Source: Zygaena filipendulae (lineage: Eukaryota > Arthropoda > Insecta > Lepidoptera > Zygaenidae). Taken from it: a stretch of 64,000 nucleotides of DNA. Each line of letters opens with the position of its first letter. The stretch's first letter is position 1. The DNA is taken from NCBI GenBank assembly GCA_907165275.2, contig OU015650.1:6850001-6914000 (forward strand), in the 5' to 3' direction. The notes beneath the pieces are model-generated. The model was not told where the DNA came from. It saw only the letters and a list, made by a program, of their open reading frames with translations, and did no database searches. Below, in pieces: positions 11,178 through 24,000 of this stretch. A program made the position numbers and the translations under genes.

Positions 11178-12926
11178 GTATTTATGTAGGTACCTTCGCA
11201 CGTCACGTAAGAAGTTAAAGTTAGGTTAAGTTACTTTCTTGACGTGAATAAAAAAATAAGTTAACATATTGAGTATTTTTTCCTTATTCCTATTTAGAGT
11301 TTTGTTTTGTACGTACCTATTTCTACTTACGAATGTTATGTTTGTAACCAACTCATGTATCCGTTGCCTCTATTCTTCTGTTGTTTCCTATTTTACTTTT
11401 AACGTACCAAAAGAAATATAACTTCAAAATTACAACCAAAATTACTATAATTTCTGGTTTTCTAACTTTCCTTTTGTATTTTCGACGGATTTTCTCAAGT
11501 TGCATCTTACTTTAGATGAAGTTGGAAATCCTATGCAACTTCAGTGTCGGTCTAGAAAATCCTCTGAGACTGTCTGAGCTCCGAAGCTTTGTTTTGTCTT
11601 TATGTTTGCTATCGTGACTTTTTCTGTATCCCGAATAGTCTGAATGTTACTTACATATAGTTTTAATTTAGATTTTTGTTGCTTTTGCGAGTAATGCGTC
11701 CTTAGATGACAGATGGACGGACGTAAACGTACACTTTTATCATATAGGTATATTTACAATATAGATAGATAATTAAAAGAATTCATAAAATTCAATTCGT
11801 TCGTATTCCGTCCCCCGTCTCAACAATAGATGATTGATATTAAAAAAAAATAAGTTTTATTGTATTCCAAATTGTAATAAGTAGTATTATTCCGATAACA
11901 TAGCTAATCAACGCGCATATTCCACATTCTTCTCACGGTATACAAAAGCAAAAAAGCCATTAAAGAAAATACATTTAAAAGTCGACAAAGAGTGAATGTA
12001 CAATACACTTGTCCCCGAACAAGTTGGTTAGAGTTTGCGAGGTTCAAGTTATATTGTTCCCGACGGAATGGAGCAAATAGGAAACAAGCAATAAAAATAG
12101 TTCCGGGGCATCCGACGGCCTGGGACGAATTCCGACCAAAATTACGTGAGCAAATTAGACATTCCACGGTATTGTGCAGGATTAATTGGGACCCCCGCTG
12201 AGGTCTATTTGTTCCGAAGTACACAATGCTATTCAGCTAAATCTTTTTTCACAGTCGTACTTTTCTTCTACGTATATACCTTAATTTTAAAAATATTTTG
12301 AAGACCGAAATTTGCATAACTGACTAATTGAGATTTTTTGGTGACAACAAAAGGCGGGATTACCAATTTATTCTACAAAAATTGTAAAAAATTTACTACC
12401 TACCGCAGATTATAGGGATGGTACGTCGTTATTACTGCGTTTTGACGAAGCCATCATAATGTAACTATTACGCCTAAAAGCCTCTGCAATAGAGGACTAT
12501 ATGTAAAAAAGGTTGTCGCATCCCGCTTATATAAAGTCATTATTACTTAAAGCTATTGTTAACATGTGACATCCCTAGCCTCGGTCGTCATATACCTATT
12601 ACAAGATCAATGGCGTCGGCTTACTGTATCTACTTCTTATGCTGTGGTATTGCGATGTTGTTGACAGCGAAATTTTTAAATATAAAAATAATGTCTTAAG
12701 TATCAACTCGTGAGTCCATCGGTGTACAATGTACAGTCAGCAACAGAAACAGTTAAACATTTTTGACACTCTATAAATCTTATTGCAATAGTAATAACGG
12801 TCAAGGACTGATAAAAGTACCTATTATATTGCTGCAACAACACCATAAACTCTAGTTTCAAACCGTACAACGAACAAGGCGATGAAAATATGATGAAAAT
12901 ATATTTAGGTAGGTAGAGAAGTCATC

Positions 12927-13030
12927 ACTAGGCATACAACTATTAAGAGTTCTCGGGTTCGATTCCCAATAGGGTGGACTTCGCCTGCATGACACGGGAG
13001 GCCTATTTTGACTATATCTGTAGTATGTAA
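12927..13030 (+). mobile_element. SINE fragment with box B
   Basis: TCGGGTTCGATTCCC (box B) is followed by AATAGGGTGGACTTCGCCTG, similar to the post-box-B part of the 6963 SINE. Box A is not recognisable. Confidence 0.5.
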
Positions 13031-13543
13031 TATAATAATGATAGGTACAAAATCGTTCCGCATTCCAAGATGCAATAATATGTTCCTAGCCAGATTATAT
13101 TATAGTACTTATTGTGTTAAATAAAAAAATAAATTAATGCTATTTATCCTGCTTAAACCGTCAGTATTTAAGTAGGTATTTACCTAATTTACGTGTGAAT
13201 ATAAATACACATTAATTAAAAGGTCTATTTTTGAAATAAGAACACAGTATTCAAAGTACTTAATATTTTATATATTAGTTCTCAATAAAAACATTGTTAG
13301 CAAACATTATTTTCATTAATTTGATATACATACAAAGATATTTGTAGTTGGATAGGGCGGCGGTTGGAATTCATGTTCTATTTAACTATTACGAAAACCT
13401 TAAAAAATTGCCTATTGGTCTTAAATATGCCGATTGATTTCTTTGGTTCATTTGTTTTTTGCGCGAAGCTGTTGATCTCTGATCCCATACGAGATTTATT
13501 TTATGATTCGTACCCCCTTACTGACTTACTTTGTAAACAAGTA

Positions 13544-13756
13544 TCCTTACTATTATGAATGCGAAAGTGAGTTTGTTTGTACGTTTGTCTATTTGTTGAT
13601 TTGTTACGCTTTCACGCCTCAACGGCTCAACCGGTCATCATGATATTTTGCATACACGGTGTCAGGGGTACAGAGGAGGACATAGGGTACTTTTTGTCCT
13701 GGAATTCACGGGGAAACTCCGAAATTCACGCAGGTGAAACCATGGGGAACAATTAG
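13544..13756 (+). mobile_element. Lep1-type Helitron
   Basis: Starts TCCTTACTATTATGAATGCG; contains CGGCTCAACCGGTCATCATG and GGGTACAGAGGAGGACATAG; ends GAAACCATGGGGAACAATTAG (TTAG for CTAG). It is a full-length 213-bp copy with a degraded hairpin. Confidence 0.75.
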
Positions 13757-14534
13757 TTAAAAAGATAATAAAATTCTATAACGAAATTGGCAAAGCAATG
13801 GCTAATAACCGAAATAGGTAGTGTCTTCGTCAACATATTGGTTTGATTATCATACTTGTCCTGGGTTAGGAATTTATAAAATTGAACCACATTTTATTCA
13901 GAAGTTTTTGCCAATTACTTAAGATAAAAAAATATTCAAATTTAACAAAATATAATCTCGACAGCCATTGACATTTCGACTTGATAAAAATGTTATCGAT
14001 TAGCATAAAAATTTTAATCAAAATACAAAAACCTGTCTGTTTTGTGACCGTATTTAGGATGTTTTAAAAATATACTGTTATTAATATTAAAAATATCGAT
14101 TTCATAAGATACTAAAATGTTGTATACCTATAGTTAATCAGAATATTATAATTTAAATAACTTTATAAACGTCTAATTAGTAAAATAAAAATAATGTGTG
14201 TGTGTAGTAGTACCTACTTAATGTGGGGCTGCTAACTTCGGAAGCGTCACTACCGGTCACTGTATGCTAACACTCAAGTCTCATCGCACCGAATGAAGTT
14301 TAATTTAATCATCTAAATATTCGTATATTTACTTATATATTATGTAAGTATATGGAAAAAGATTTTTTTTATTTATTTCATTTAAATAACGAAATTTACA
14401 AAACACAAATGTAACACACTGGACTTGTTTAAGACGCATGCAATGAATTTTTATGTAAGTATCTACCTATTTTTCTTAGGTAGACATGAATTTTCTTCTT
14501 TGAACTGCATTTTTAAACTAGTTATATAAAATTA

Positions 14535-14673
14535 TCTTCTTTATAAATAAAAATGAATGTTTGTATGTCTGTCCTCTATGAGTTTCGAAAGCATTTGTGA
14601 ATCTTTGGCGGGTTGTTCTGCCTGCGTCCGCAAAGGCAAAACTCACGCGGGTGAAACAGCGGGGCAAAGCTAG
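14535..14673 (+). mobile_element. Helitron, TCTTTATAAATAAAAATG subfamily
   Basis: Starts TCTTCTTTATAAATAAAAAT; contains GAATGTTTGTATGTCTGTCC and GGCGGGTTGTTCTGCCTGCG; ends AGCGGGGCAAAGCTAG. Short relative of 57454-57610. Confidence 0.75.
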
Positions 14674-15167
14674 TTATGAATAAAGTATAAGTAACTAAAT
14701 ACATCAAATTAAGCATTCAGTTGCGTTTTTTTCAATTCAATATTCAGAGATAACTCACTCTTACCTAAAGTCAGTATACAACAGACATAGATTTTTCAGC
14801 CGACATCGTGGCTTACGAGTTTACGACACGAAGTCCTTTTCGGGGATAACATTTCACGATTTGGCCGTCTCCCGGCGGAGTGTATCCGACACGCATGATC
14901 GCCTATAATGAAAACTATCCGATAGTTGATAGCGCGCTCGCCTCTCAGCGGCCGCTCCTATGGCTCTACATCCATAACAATCGGCACACTGAGATCCTCC
15001 GTCCGATGTCCGCAGAATTCATATGATCTATTTATTGGGATTTTTACAATTCGAATTCACCACTCGAGTCTCACTCACTCACAAAGGCCTAGTTCTTTTG
15101 GTTTTTTTAAAAAAACGAAAACGTGTAGGTAACGAAAAAGTAAGTTTTTTTTTGTTTATTTTGACTA

Positions 15168-15309
15168 ATCTTCGAAACGGTTGAACCGATTTTGAGGGGA
15201 CCTTCACTGGCAGATTGTTGTTGTATTAAGAAGTAACATAGGCTACTTTAATGAGGGTTCCTGCGGGAATTCCGAAACACACGCGGGTGAAACCGCGGGG
15301 CACAGTTAG
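15168..15309 (+). mobile_element. Helitron 3' part
   Basis: ACGGTTGAACCGATTTTGAG, TCCTGCGGGAATTCCGAAAC and GCGGGTGAAACCGCGGGGCA, ending CAGTTAG (15306-15309). The 5' end is not clear. Confidence 0.65.
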
Positions 15310-15455
15310 AAATATAATCCCATCAAAAACATAAATGTGAAAGTAGAAGCCCAGTTTACTATTAAGCATAATATGCTTGATATGCGATCTAAATAGGTGC
15401 CAAGTTCTGTAGATAATCCTGAAATTTATTTAGAGGAGCACACAACTTGGCTATT

Positions 15456-15670
15456 TTTAACCGACTTCCAAAAAAGGAGGAGGTTCTCAATTCGTCTGAA
15501 TGTTTTTTTTTGTATGTTTGTTACGCGATTACTCGAAGACGGTTGTTTCGATTTGGAATTTTTTTTTTTTGTTTGAAAGGTTATATACTCTAACTTAGGT
15601 CCCATTACCACCAAGTCGGGATCTAATGATGGGATCTTGGAGAAATCGAGGGAACTCTTCAAAAATTATA
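15456..15670 (+). repeat. ACCGACTTCC/GGAGGAGGTT repeat, longest copy
   Basis: Begins TTAACCGACTTCCAAAAAAG then GAGGAGGTTCTCAATTCGTC, followed by a T-rich tract, GTATGTTTGTTACGCGATTA and a second T-run. The motif is a widespread lepidopteran interspersed repeat of unsettled class. The reverse frame at 15426-15662 is only its translation. It lies just before the foldback element. Confidence 0.6.
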
Positions 15671-15781
15671 GGCACAGCTATAGCGATTTAGGTATTTTTT
15701 AAAGTAAATCGTTCATTATTGTAACTTAGATATATTACAAATCAACCCACTCAAAAGTGAGAAATAAACAAAATTTTAACA

Positions 15782-16159
15782 AAAAAATTAAATCCGACTT
15801 CCAAAAACACAAAACTAAAAAGCTAAAAATAACAAAATACCGATTCAAACCAAAAGACAAAAATACACGTAATATTATTATTGGTTTGTGCTACTACTGA
15901 ACGGTTTGAAATCGGTGACAAGCCAAATATGGAGTAGATAGATGTGTAGATGGGCTAAGTCCACTCACGCCATGAGCTCGTCGTGAGAAGAGCACTGAGC
16001 AACCCAAGTGGGCAGAAACAAGCGGGCTTGGTATCTAATTCAAACCAATCAGTGGTAGCACAAACCAATGATAATTGTATTTTTGTCTTTTGGATTAAAT
16101 CGGTATTTTGTTATTTTTAGCTTTAGTTTTGTGTTTTTGGAAGTCGGTTTTAATTTTTT
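15782..16159. mobile_element. Foldback element with long inverted arms
   Basis: The left arm (15782 to about 15926) and right arm (about 16025 to 16159) are reverse complements: AAAAAATTAAA, CCGACTTCCAAAAACACA, AGCTAAAAATAACAAAATA and ATTGGTTTGTGCTAC all recur inverted. A centre of about 100 bp (GAGCTCGTCGTGAGAAGAGC...) is unique to it. The outer arm carries the ACCGACTTCCAAAAA motif of a repeat family seen elsewhere in the window. It is non-coding. Confidence 0.8.
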
Positions 16160-17307
16160 ATATACTTTTTATAAAACTTATATTAATTTACTACTTAACT
16201 TATATTATTAGAAAATATTTTAAATATTGGCTAATTTTTACCAGCAAACCAAATTTTTACAAGGGCATATCTTACCTTACCTACTATATAAAAACAGTAA
16301 CTTGCTTATAAAACATAACTTTAATAGTGTCTTCATATAAGGTATAAGAAACAAAATTGTTTTAAGTGTATGTATATTGTATATTTACCTACTCGCATAC
16401 TTAACTTTGTTATTACTTTGTTGATAGATAATTATCAATAATTTTCAGGTTTTAGATTGTTTCCTTTGTATACGCCGTAAAAGTCTACCTTGCTGCCAAA
16501 TATCAAGTTATTAGGTCATCTGGACGTTGGTGAGGTTTTTGATCTATAAGTTGATCAGTCAGTCGCAAAAAACGTTTTTAAACGTTAATTGTTATCAATA
16601 ACTACAGCAGCTCTACAGAGCTACATTAATGAAATTTTGAATTCTGGACAAGCTAAAGGGCTTTAATAAATGTGTAAAATTTCATGTATACTTAAATAGG
16701 TTTCTAGTTGTGAAGGGATCAAAAGTAGCTCGAAATGATTCGTGTAATATTACACAAATACATACGGCTGCTGCGTCGCCAGTTTCTTTTTCTGTGAACT
16801 TGGCTTGGACACGCTGCCGCGTGATTGCAACATTTTGAAATTAGTTCTCAAGCTATGCTTGCGATCTCCCGAATTTTGGCATTGGAAACTCTTTGTTGTT
16901 CCGGGATGAAAGTATCTTATATTTCAACCTCCCACCTAAGTTACCAACCTACCCAGTTTTATTCAAACCTGATATACAATTATTAATGCTTGCACGCACA
17001 GACCGACGAAAAGTATGAAAGTACTTATATATAGGTACCTATTTATAGTACCTATGTATAGTACCTATATATAGTAAGTATTTTGGGTCCGTCATGATAA
17101 TATTGTCCATAAATAATCGTTCGTTAATTTAATCATATAAAAATATTTAATGCAGGTGCAAACGCGACTTCGTCATAACTCCCTTTCATTATAAAACAAA
17201 GTCAAGTAGTTCATAAACCCACACACCCGACCTACCCTCACAGGAGGGTACAGGTTAGTCTGCCCCCGCGATGACCGCGAACGGCGCGCGTGCAGTGACG
17301 TGAGAGT

Positions 17308-17360
17308 AACTCCCGCGGGAACTGCGAAATACCGCGGGTGAATCCACGGGAAACAGCTAG
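17308..17360 (+). mobile_element. Helitron 3' fragment
   Basis: TAACTCCCGCGGGAACTGCG, AAATACCGCGGGTGAATCC and GGGAAACAGCTAG (CTAG 17357-17360). Confidence 0.65.
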
Positions 17361-17644
17361 TTAATATATATTATTATCTACTAGTTGTATAGCCTGTGAC
17401 TCCGCTTGTTAGAGTTGGAAGTTAGCTGGCGCTACTGTCGCGCTAATAGTACCTAGGTACTTTTTACGCTTTATGTTACAAATTGTCATAACTTTCTGTA
17501 AACCGATTGCTATAAAGCAAAGCCTGTTCTAAGTTAGGCCGTAAAAAAGGCAACTAAAGAACCGTTCTGTAGCTTTCCACATAAATTGGTAAAATTGTAA
17601 TATTAATTGCTTTAGGTTTAGCTATAAGACGTCTTGCATTTTTT

Positions 17645-17700
17645 TACTTACTTCGAAAATGGAGGAGGTTATGTTTGGTTGTTTGTACCTACTATGTATG
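17645..17700 (+). repeat. ACCGACTTCC-type repeat fragment
   Basis: TTACTTCGAAAATGGAGGAGGTTATGT followed by a GTTTGTA run matches the start of the copy at 15456, with substitutions. Confidence 0.4.
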
Positions 17701-17757
17701 TCTTTTTTTATCTTCATTCTAAGGACTCGCCTGTATTTACTTGTTTTATTATATTAA

Positions 17758-18129
17758 TAGCAGTTCCTCGCTAGTTTCACCTACGTTCAATTCGGAGTTC
17801 CTGCGGAAATTTCGGAAAAAAAGTACCTTATATTATTTTCTTTAGGTATCCCTAAAAACGTGTATGAAATATTTCATGATAGTAGGTTCAGTAATCAAGG
17901 CGTGATATCGTAACAAGCAAACTCACATTCGCACATATTAGTTACTTGCTGTTCCCCGCGGTTTTACCCGCGATAAGTTCGGACTTCCCGCGGTAATTTC
18001 GGGATAAAAAGTACCCTGTGTCCTTCTCTGTACCTCTGACAACGTGTATGCAAAATTTCATGATGATCGGTTGAGCCGTTAAGGCGTGAAAGCGTATCAA
18101 ACAAACTCACTTTCGCATTTAAGTAAGGA
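17758..18129 (-). mobile_element. Two tandem Lep1-type Helitrons
   Basis: 17758-17940 is a diverged copy (GAGTTCCTGCGGAAATTTCG, CAAGGCGTGATATCGTAACA). 17941-18129 is a well-kept copy (TGCTGTTCCCCGCGGTTTTA, ATTTCATGATGATCGGTTGA) ending at GTAAGGA, the element's TCCTTAC start. Both have the same orientation and are nearly abutting. Confidence 0.75.
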
Positions 18130-19191
18130 TAAGATGTACTTCTTAGTAGTTAAATGGTTTTTTTCTAATATACTTAATACCGAAGGTAGGTAAAGATAGA
18201 ATGTTATCCGAATAGTGATTGGAAATGTTCATTTTGATTCTGATAATAATAATAGTAATATTATGAGCGCGGAAGCCGACCACACGCCCGCGGCCGCCAA
18301 CCAGCTCACGCGTACCTACGGGTCACGATTCCATTCTAAATGTAAAATTGATTATTAAAAAAAAACATTCGTCTGTAACCAGTTTTCCTATTAAAATAAC
18401 CCAGACACTATAAAATATTATGTGCTTCTCCCGCCGCTATCAATTCGAAAAGAAAAAACACTTTATGTACGTCCAGTCAAAATTGCCATAATATTAATTT
18501 AACAAACTATAAATCAAAGCATATTTTTATTATAATAATAATCGTCGAAGCTGAGTGTCATAAAGCACTGTAGGCATCATAAACAGTATAATTAATGCTA
18601 TAACTTTCTTGTTATTGCTCTCCGCGGAATCAAAAGTTGATTGGCAGATAATGCTACTAGTATTAAAAGTACCTAACTTAAATTTGTAGGTATTAAAAAT
18701 TTAAAATAAAGTAAACCGGGTCGTCACTAGCTTAGCAAAATTTTAATATGATTTCAAATCAGAGTATGTGTTCAAGTTCATTTTTATTACTATATAGTTA
18801 AGTAGTAATTTTATTTAAAAGGCTAATTATAGGTAGTTGAGCGATATTTTCATAAAATATTTTTCTCTGCGTTATTGAACTTTAAATACAACAAACAGTT
18901 TTTGAACGGTGCAGAAAATTACAATGTAATTGCTGGTAATGTAGCAACTGAGCACTCCGAGGCAGACATTACAATTTAATGCTTCGAAAGAAACACCTGC
19001 GGACATTGAAAACTGAGTATGATAAATATTGCGTGAAAAGAAATAATTAATAGCTGGATGTATCATTCGTCACGCACTGTATGAAGTATTTATTGTATCT
19101 ATACTCGTGGCCCGCTCTTTGATTTTACAGGATTAACTTTTAAGTACCAACGCGATCAGCATATAGTTGTCGAACTTTCCAATTACAATTT

Positions 19192-19212
19192 GTTGTTGTT
19201 GTTGTTGCTGTT
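19192..19212. repeat. (TTG)n microsatellite
   Basis: TTGTTGTTGTTGTTGCTG, six units. Confidence 0.8.
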
Positions 19213-19388
19213 TTTCCACCGTTTTGACGATGATTCTGCCAATGTCACAGTTTGAAAAGAATAGGTAGAATTAATTTGATTAACCGGTAGGTACCTACCT
19301 TTTTGTATGCGATAGCCGATATCAACCGTATAATAGGTAACTAAAAAGTTTAACAGCTGTCAACGTGATAGTTAAGATTATATAATAT

Positions 19389-19583
19389 TCACTCTACTAG
19401 GTCACTATTCTGGACGACACGTTTCACCAGGGTCTCCAGGCACCGGCGCATATGCGGGGTGCTACGATGACGCACTTTGTGGCCTCCTTCACCGTGACAG
19501 TCCCTCGGGATGGCGATCTTGCGCGGTCCCATCACTCCCACCTGCCCTCCACGTGCCCAACAATAGATCTCACCTGTGAATTT
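19389..19583 (-). pseudogene. Unidentified coding-like remnant (64 open codons)
   Basis: The minus strand is open from 19583 to a TGA at 19391. Its frame has no Met at the start, and the composition is balanced and protein-like (EIYCWARGGQVGVMGPRKIA, then IPRDCHGEGGHKVRHRS, then LETLVKRVVQ). Local GC is well above the flanks. I do not recognise the family. A fragment of a transposon ORF is the most likely explanation; a host exon is possible, since CACAG precedes GTGAGATC, but the acceptor is weak. The + strand frame at 19452-19646 is its shadow. Confidence 0.3.
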
Positions 19584-19873
19584 TTATGCCAATTAGCAAG
19601 TATTTTCTGCAGCGTGTTCGAGCGAAAGAAGTTTATTATCAAGTAACTAAGTGCCAAAATATAGAAGAGTATTTTCTTATACCGGTTCTGACTATATTAT
19701 AAATATAAAAAATTTTGTTCAGGTAAGTTGCACGGATATACCTAATGCTACTCACCTAAATAAACTTGGCATATTGATATCCAAATGCCAAGTTGTTTTT
19801 TCATTCGTCCAGTATTTTTTTTTTATTAATATTCAAACAATAATCTATGTAATATACTTAATATAAAAATTAA

Positions 19874-20145
19874 TCCCTATTTCCCTTGGCCACGGCATCA
19901 CGCGTGAACGGCTGGACCAATTTCGCTAATTCTTTTTTTGTTGCTATAGTTATTGTAAGGAGAAGAAGAATAAAAGAAGTTTGGAGCTTCTGCGGGAATT
20001 CCAAAACTCACGAGGGGGAATCCCCGAAACGGGTGGACCGATTTTGACGGGACTTTCACTGCTAATTAGCTGATGTTATAAGGAGTAAATTAGGCTACTT
20101 TAGAGTTCCTGCAAGAATTCTAAAACTCACGCGGGTGAAACCGTA
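19874..20145 (+). mobile_element. Tandem Helitron-like pair
   Basis: Starts CCTATTTCCCTTGGCCACGG, CGTGAACGGCTGGACCAATT; the first 3'-type segment reads CTGCGGGAATTCCAAAACTC. A second unit follows (CTGATGTTATAAGGAGTAAA, CAAGAATTCTAAAACTCACG) and ends GGGTGAAACCG. The final CTAG is lost. Confidence 0.6.
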
Positions 20146-20628
20146 TTTCATATAGGTAAGTTTTTACGCATAATTATATGAAGTTATCCTCCTTTGATGT
20201 AAATAAATAAAAAAAGCATTCGAAGACAACTTTATGCGCGTCATTTCCGTAGACTTCAGGCGCATCACATCTGTTATGTGCTGCTAATATTTAAACCTCA
20301 ATTTAAACAAAAAAAAGTGTGTGTCAGCTCCGACGCACGGCTGAAGTTTGCTCTTTTATTTTTGTTATCTTCGATTACATGGTCTTTTGGCGGGATTTTA
20401 GCAGAAATGGACGTCAGTTTTATTTCTTTGTTTAACAAATTAGTTTATCGTGATTAATATTTTGTGAATGTGGTAGATTTTGCATATTAGTGATCCATTA
20501 GTGATTTGGTGATGAACAGTGTTTGAAAACAGTGAAATAAGATGAAATGGGGCGTTCATCGGGAGGTTGTCGTTTTACTATACCACTTCCTATAGAGCGT
20601 TCCTTCCTTCCTTACTATTCCTTCCTAT

Positions 20629-20960
20629 TATTTATTTATTTATTTATTCTTTATTGCACAGTGTGTACAAATAGCGAAATTAATACCTTGCGGTATTCTC
20701 TAACCAGTTAACTATTGGGTAGACAGAGAGATATAGAAGATGGGGTGTGCAAACAAAACAATAACTAATATACTAGACACTAATAAGTAATAACTAAAAC
20801 ATTAAGACGCAATTTACTCACAATACATACTATAACACATCGATTGTGAAGTGTTGCTGCCAAAAGTTACGATAAAGTATCGAAATACATTTCGATGTAA
20901 GTAACTTCAGAAGAAGAAAAATACAACAGAATTGGTTGTACCTATGGACTTAGCTTCGTT
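20629..20960 (-). mobile_element. 5'-truncated LINE 3' end
   Basis: On the + strand a (TTTA)n run, then TTCTTTATTGCACAGTGTGT, ATTAATACCTTGCGGTATTC and TCTAACCAGTTAAC. Read in reverse this is a 3' UTR ending in AATAAA repeats. No coding part remains. Confidence 0.6.
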
Positions 20961-21009
20961 TGCCTTCCCCAAAAGGGGTAAATTTAACAAAAAAAAATAA
21001 CAGCGTCTA

Positions 21010-21023
21010 GTTGCCATAGCAAC
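21010..21023. promoter_or_regulatory. RFX-type X-box palindrome
   Basis: GTTGCCATAGCAAC fits the RFX consensus GTNRCC-N2-RGYAAC exactly. TTGCGCTTGCGCA (21037-21049), near-palindromic and NRF1/ewg-like, follows within 30 bp. The segment is GC-richer than its flanks. Function is inferred from motif only. Confidence 0.4.
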
Positions 21024-24000
21024 GTGCGCTAGATAAGTTGCGCTTGCGCACAAACGTTATGTCGAGTCGCGCAATTGACGACGCTAAAATATGAAGATTT
21101 ACTCGAGCATCGTTGGGACAGACTGGATTTTGAAGATTAGAAGGTAGAAAGAAAATAAGGTTATATTATGTTTTCTCTTTCACTGCTGGGTTGAGCTTCT
21201 TCTTAATGAAAAATAATCAACCGCACTGGGCGGTTTTGTTTTTGCTAGTTTGTGATCTTCTATCAAGTTTGCATCAAGTTTGCATATTACCTACTTAATT
21301 CCCATTTATTTCATCATCAATTTCGATTGTCATTAGCATTTCATTCATTCAATTTCATTCCCAGTTGATTCCTCGTGAATTGCCCCCAGCGGTGATAATG
21401 CGAAATTTTGAATTCTGTTGGCAGAAATACCTACGTATACCTACCAGATTCACACAACAGATGTGACAACGAAACAGTTTATCATTAAGTTCATCTATGT
21501 TTTGTACAAAATTATTAAACTGATAAACTAATCATTATAATTAAAATAATCCCAGAAAGGGCAATTCTGATAATATCTATAGTTATTTAATGGTAAGTAT
21601 TTTATATCGTAGGTACCTATTATAATAAATAAATGAATATTAGTATCAATTTATTTAAATTTAAAATGCTTATGAATTTTTTTTAATATTTCATGACGTA
21701 TTTCATTGATCGACGGCTATCTACGTATTTAAAGAGAGTGCCACTGAAACTGCCTCGTAGGAAGAACAGAATAGAGTTCAGTTTCATACTTCGTCAGGTT
21801 GTGAATTATGTTTTTCTAGGTGGACTTTACTCAGGAGTCGAAGTTCCTTTGATTTATTTATAATGTGACAAGACCATAAGTTGATGCATTGATTAGTCAA
21901 TCAGATACTATTTATCAATTAATTACCTATTATAAAATTTCCCCAAATAACAATGAAACCCCATTCGTGCTTCGTTACACAGTAAGTAGGTACGCAAACA
22001 AGCTTACAACAACCGCAATGAGAAGTGTTCTCTGCTCTAGTCTCCACATGGCGATACGGTTCTCCGCATTTTGTGGTTGAGCCTCCTGAGAGAAAAGACA
22101 AGATTGTAGTGCGAAACGGTTATTTTAAAAAAACCACTTTAAAATTATACTGAAAAATAATAATTCTGTAAAACAATTAGCCTGAAACTACGGACCCTTA
22201 AAAAATCAGTTTAACACACGACCTTTTACGTTACCTGCAGTTTCTTTCATACAATGACGTGGCAATAACATCAAAAATTGTTCTTCCCATATCCAATGTA
22301 AAATTTCGTTTATATCGATGTCCCGTCCGCATTCAATTACATAAAAATTGTCACCATCCGAATAACAATTACATGTAATTGTTGTGATCCGACTTTCAGG
22401 TGGTACGATCCACGGACCTGTTTAATCTCATTTAACATTCAGAAACAGTGAATTTGGTAATTTTTTTATTTATAATAATTACGTTTATTCCCTTGATCCC
22501 GGGTCGTAGTACCTCGTACCTCAGCGCGTAAAGCTGGCAAGCGACTCAAGCGATGTATATACTCGTAGAGACATCTCCATGGGTCGGGACTCGGGACTAA
22601 GGGTAATGTAATTAGTTCATTACTTCGCCCCGGGACGACCGCGCGCCGCTCACTTTGTACGCCTCCACAGATTTATGTAACGTGACTGACTCCCTTCTGT
22701 TTTTCTGCGGAATTCGAAATTGTGTTTTTTTATACCACTCGGAGGGGATCGATAAGTATATTATGCAAATGAACGTTGAGCGTATTGAGAACTTTATTAA
22801 CAAAGATATAATTAATTTAGCCCCAAATGAACTTAAGCGACGAGCGCGTACTTATGCGAGAGCGACGCTGCATACTTATATCTCATATAGGTATACGAAA
22901 TTACCCTGAAGACTTCACTTGTAGGTATATAATATTATATACAGAGTGTAGTTTTCAAAAGGGATTTCGGATAGATAAATCAAATTATAAGAAATAGCTA
23001 AAAAATCTTTAAAAGATTTTTGGGGGCCGATTTTGACTTATACTACTACACAATATTTCCTTGTTGAGAATCGAACCTGTTGATTTTGATGAGAAAAAAT
23101 TACATCTTATATACATTACATGCCAACCAGTCATTTATAAGGATTGCGGTTAAATTACAAGAGAGTCAGTTATCACTATATTATATGATAAAAGAGTGTC
23201 CATAACTTTTAATTTTAATTTCTCAGTAGTTGTGACTTCACAGCATAGGTCATTAAAATGAAGTAGTAACGTCTACTCTTACATCTTTCATCAATCACTT
23301 AACATTATGAAATATTTCATACTGATTTTTAAGTTTATCAGATGAATCAAATCCGATTTTTGATCATAGAGGTGAGGTTTAGTCAGTTGTTTAGGGTAAA
23401 CATAATATAATGTTTAAGGTAGGTATATTAACTTCCTAAATAAAACGACTAACGATTTAATATCAAAGCATAATTTTATTAATTGAGTACTAAGTACGAA
23501 CATAAATATTAGCTACAGATCAGAAGTACTGTATAGGTAATTAGTTCGTTTACAAGCAGTTTCAAGCAGGGCAGAAAAAGGGTGAGTGACCTCGCGTCAA
23601 AATCATTATTTGACAGTTCTAATGAATAGAATTTTCAAGTTACAATAACATAGTCATACAACTTTGCTGATCCGGTAACTTTTTCTAAATTCAAATCATA
23701 AAAATTCAAAGAGGGTTCTAAAAGTTTATTTGAAAATCTACACGGATTACCTTCTGCCGTCGAATGACGCCGCGGGAGACGGCTTGTAATAAATTTACCT
23801 AAAACAATTTGTTATTCACATGTAAAAGTAGATATTTAGTCAACCAAGCGTAACAAGGTCAAAACAGTTTTTCTGGCTGCTCCAAGCGCCTATCCGACCC
23901 TATCTGTCGAGATCACTGGACCTTGAATAGTAGTCAAATGTTAGTTATACTTTTATTGTTATCACTTTTTATTAATCGACAAAAACTGCGAGCGAAAAAT

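Larger units (their letters stand above)
9663..15167. other. Gene-free stretch
   Basis: Outside listed repeats: 11992-12201 is open on both strands without a recognisable product; 14810-15010 is GC-rich (GGCCGTCTCCCGGCGGAGTG, GCGCGCTCGCCTCTCAGCGG) with no match I know. Confidence 0.6.
16160..19388. other. Gene-free stretch
   Basis: Very AT-rich. 17030-17080 repeats CCTATTTATAGTACCTATGT-like units about three times. 17211-17300 is a GC-rich islet (CCCGCGATGACCGCGAACGG). 18270-18310 is CpG-rich (CACACGCCCGCGGCCGCCAA). Confidence 0.6.

Noticed and set aside
11904..12224. Overlapping frames on both strands
   Set aside because: Neither product is recognisable and there are no convincing splice or start signals; kept only as a region note.
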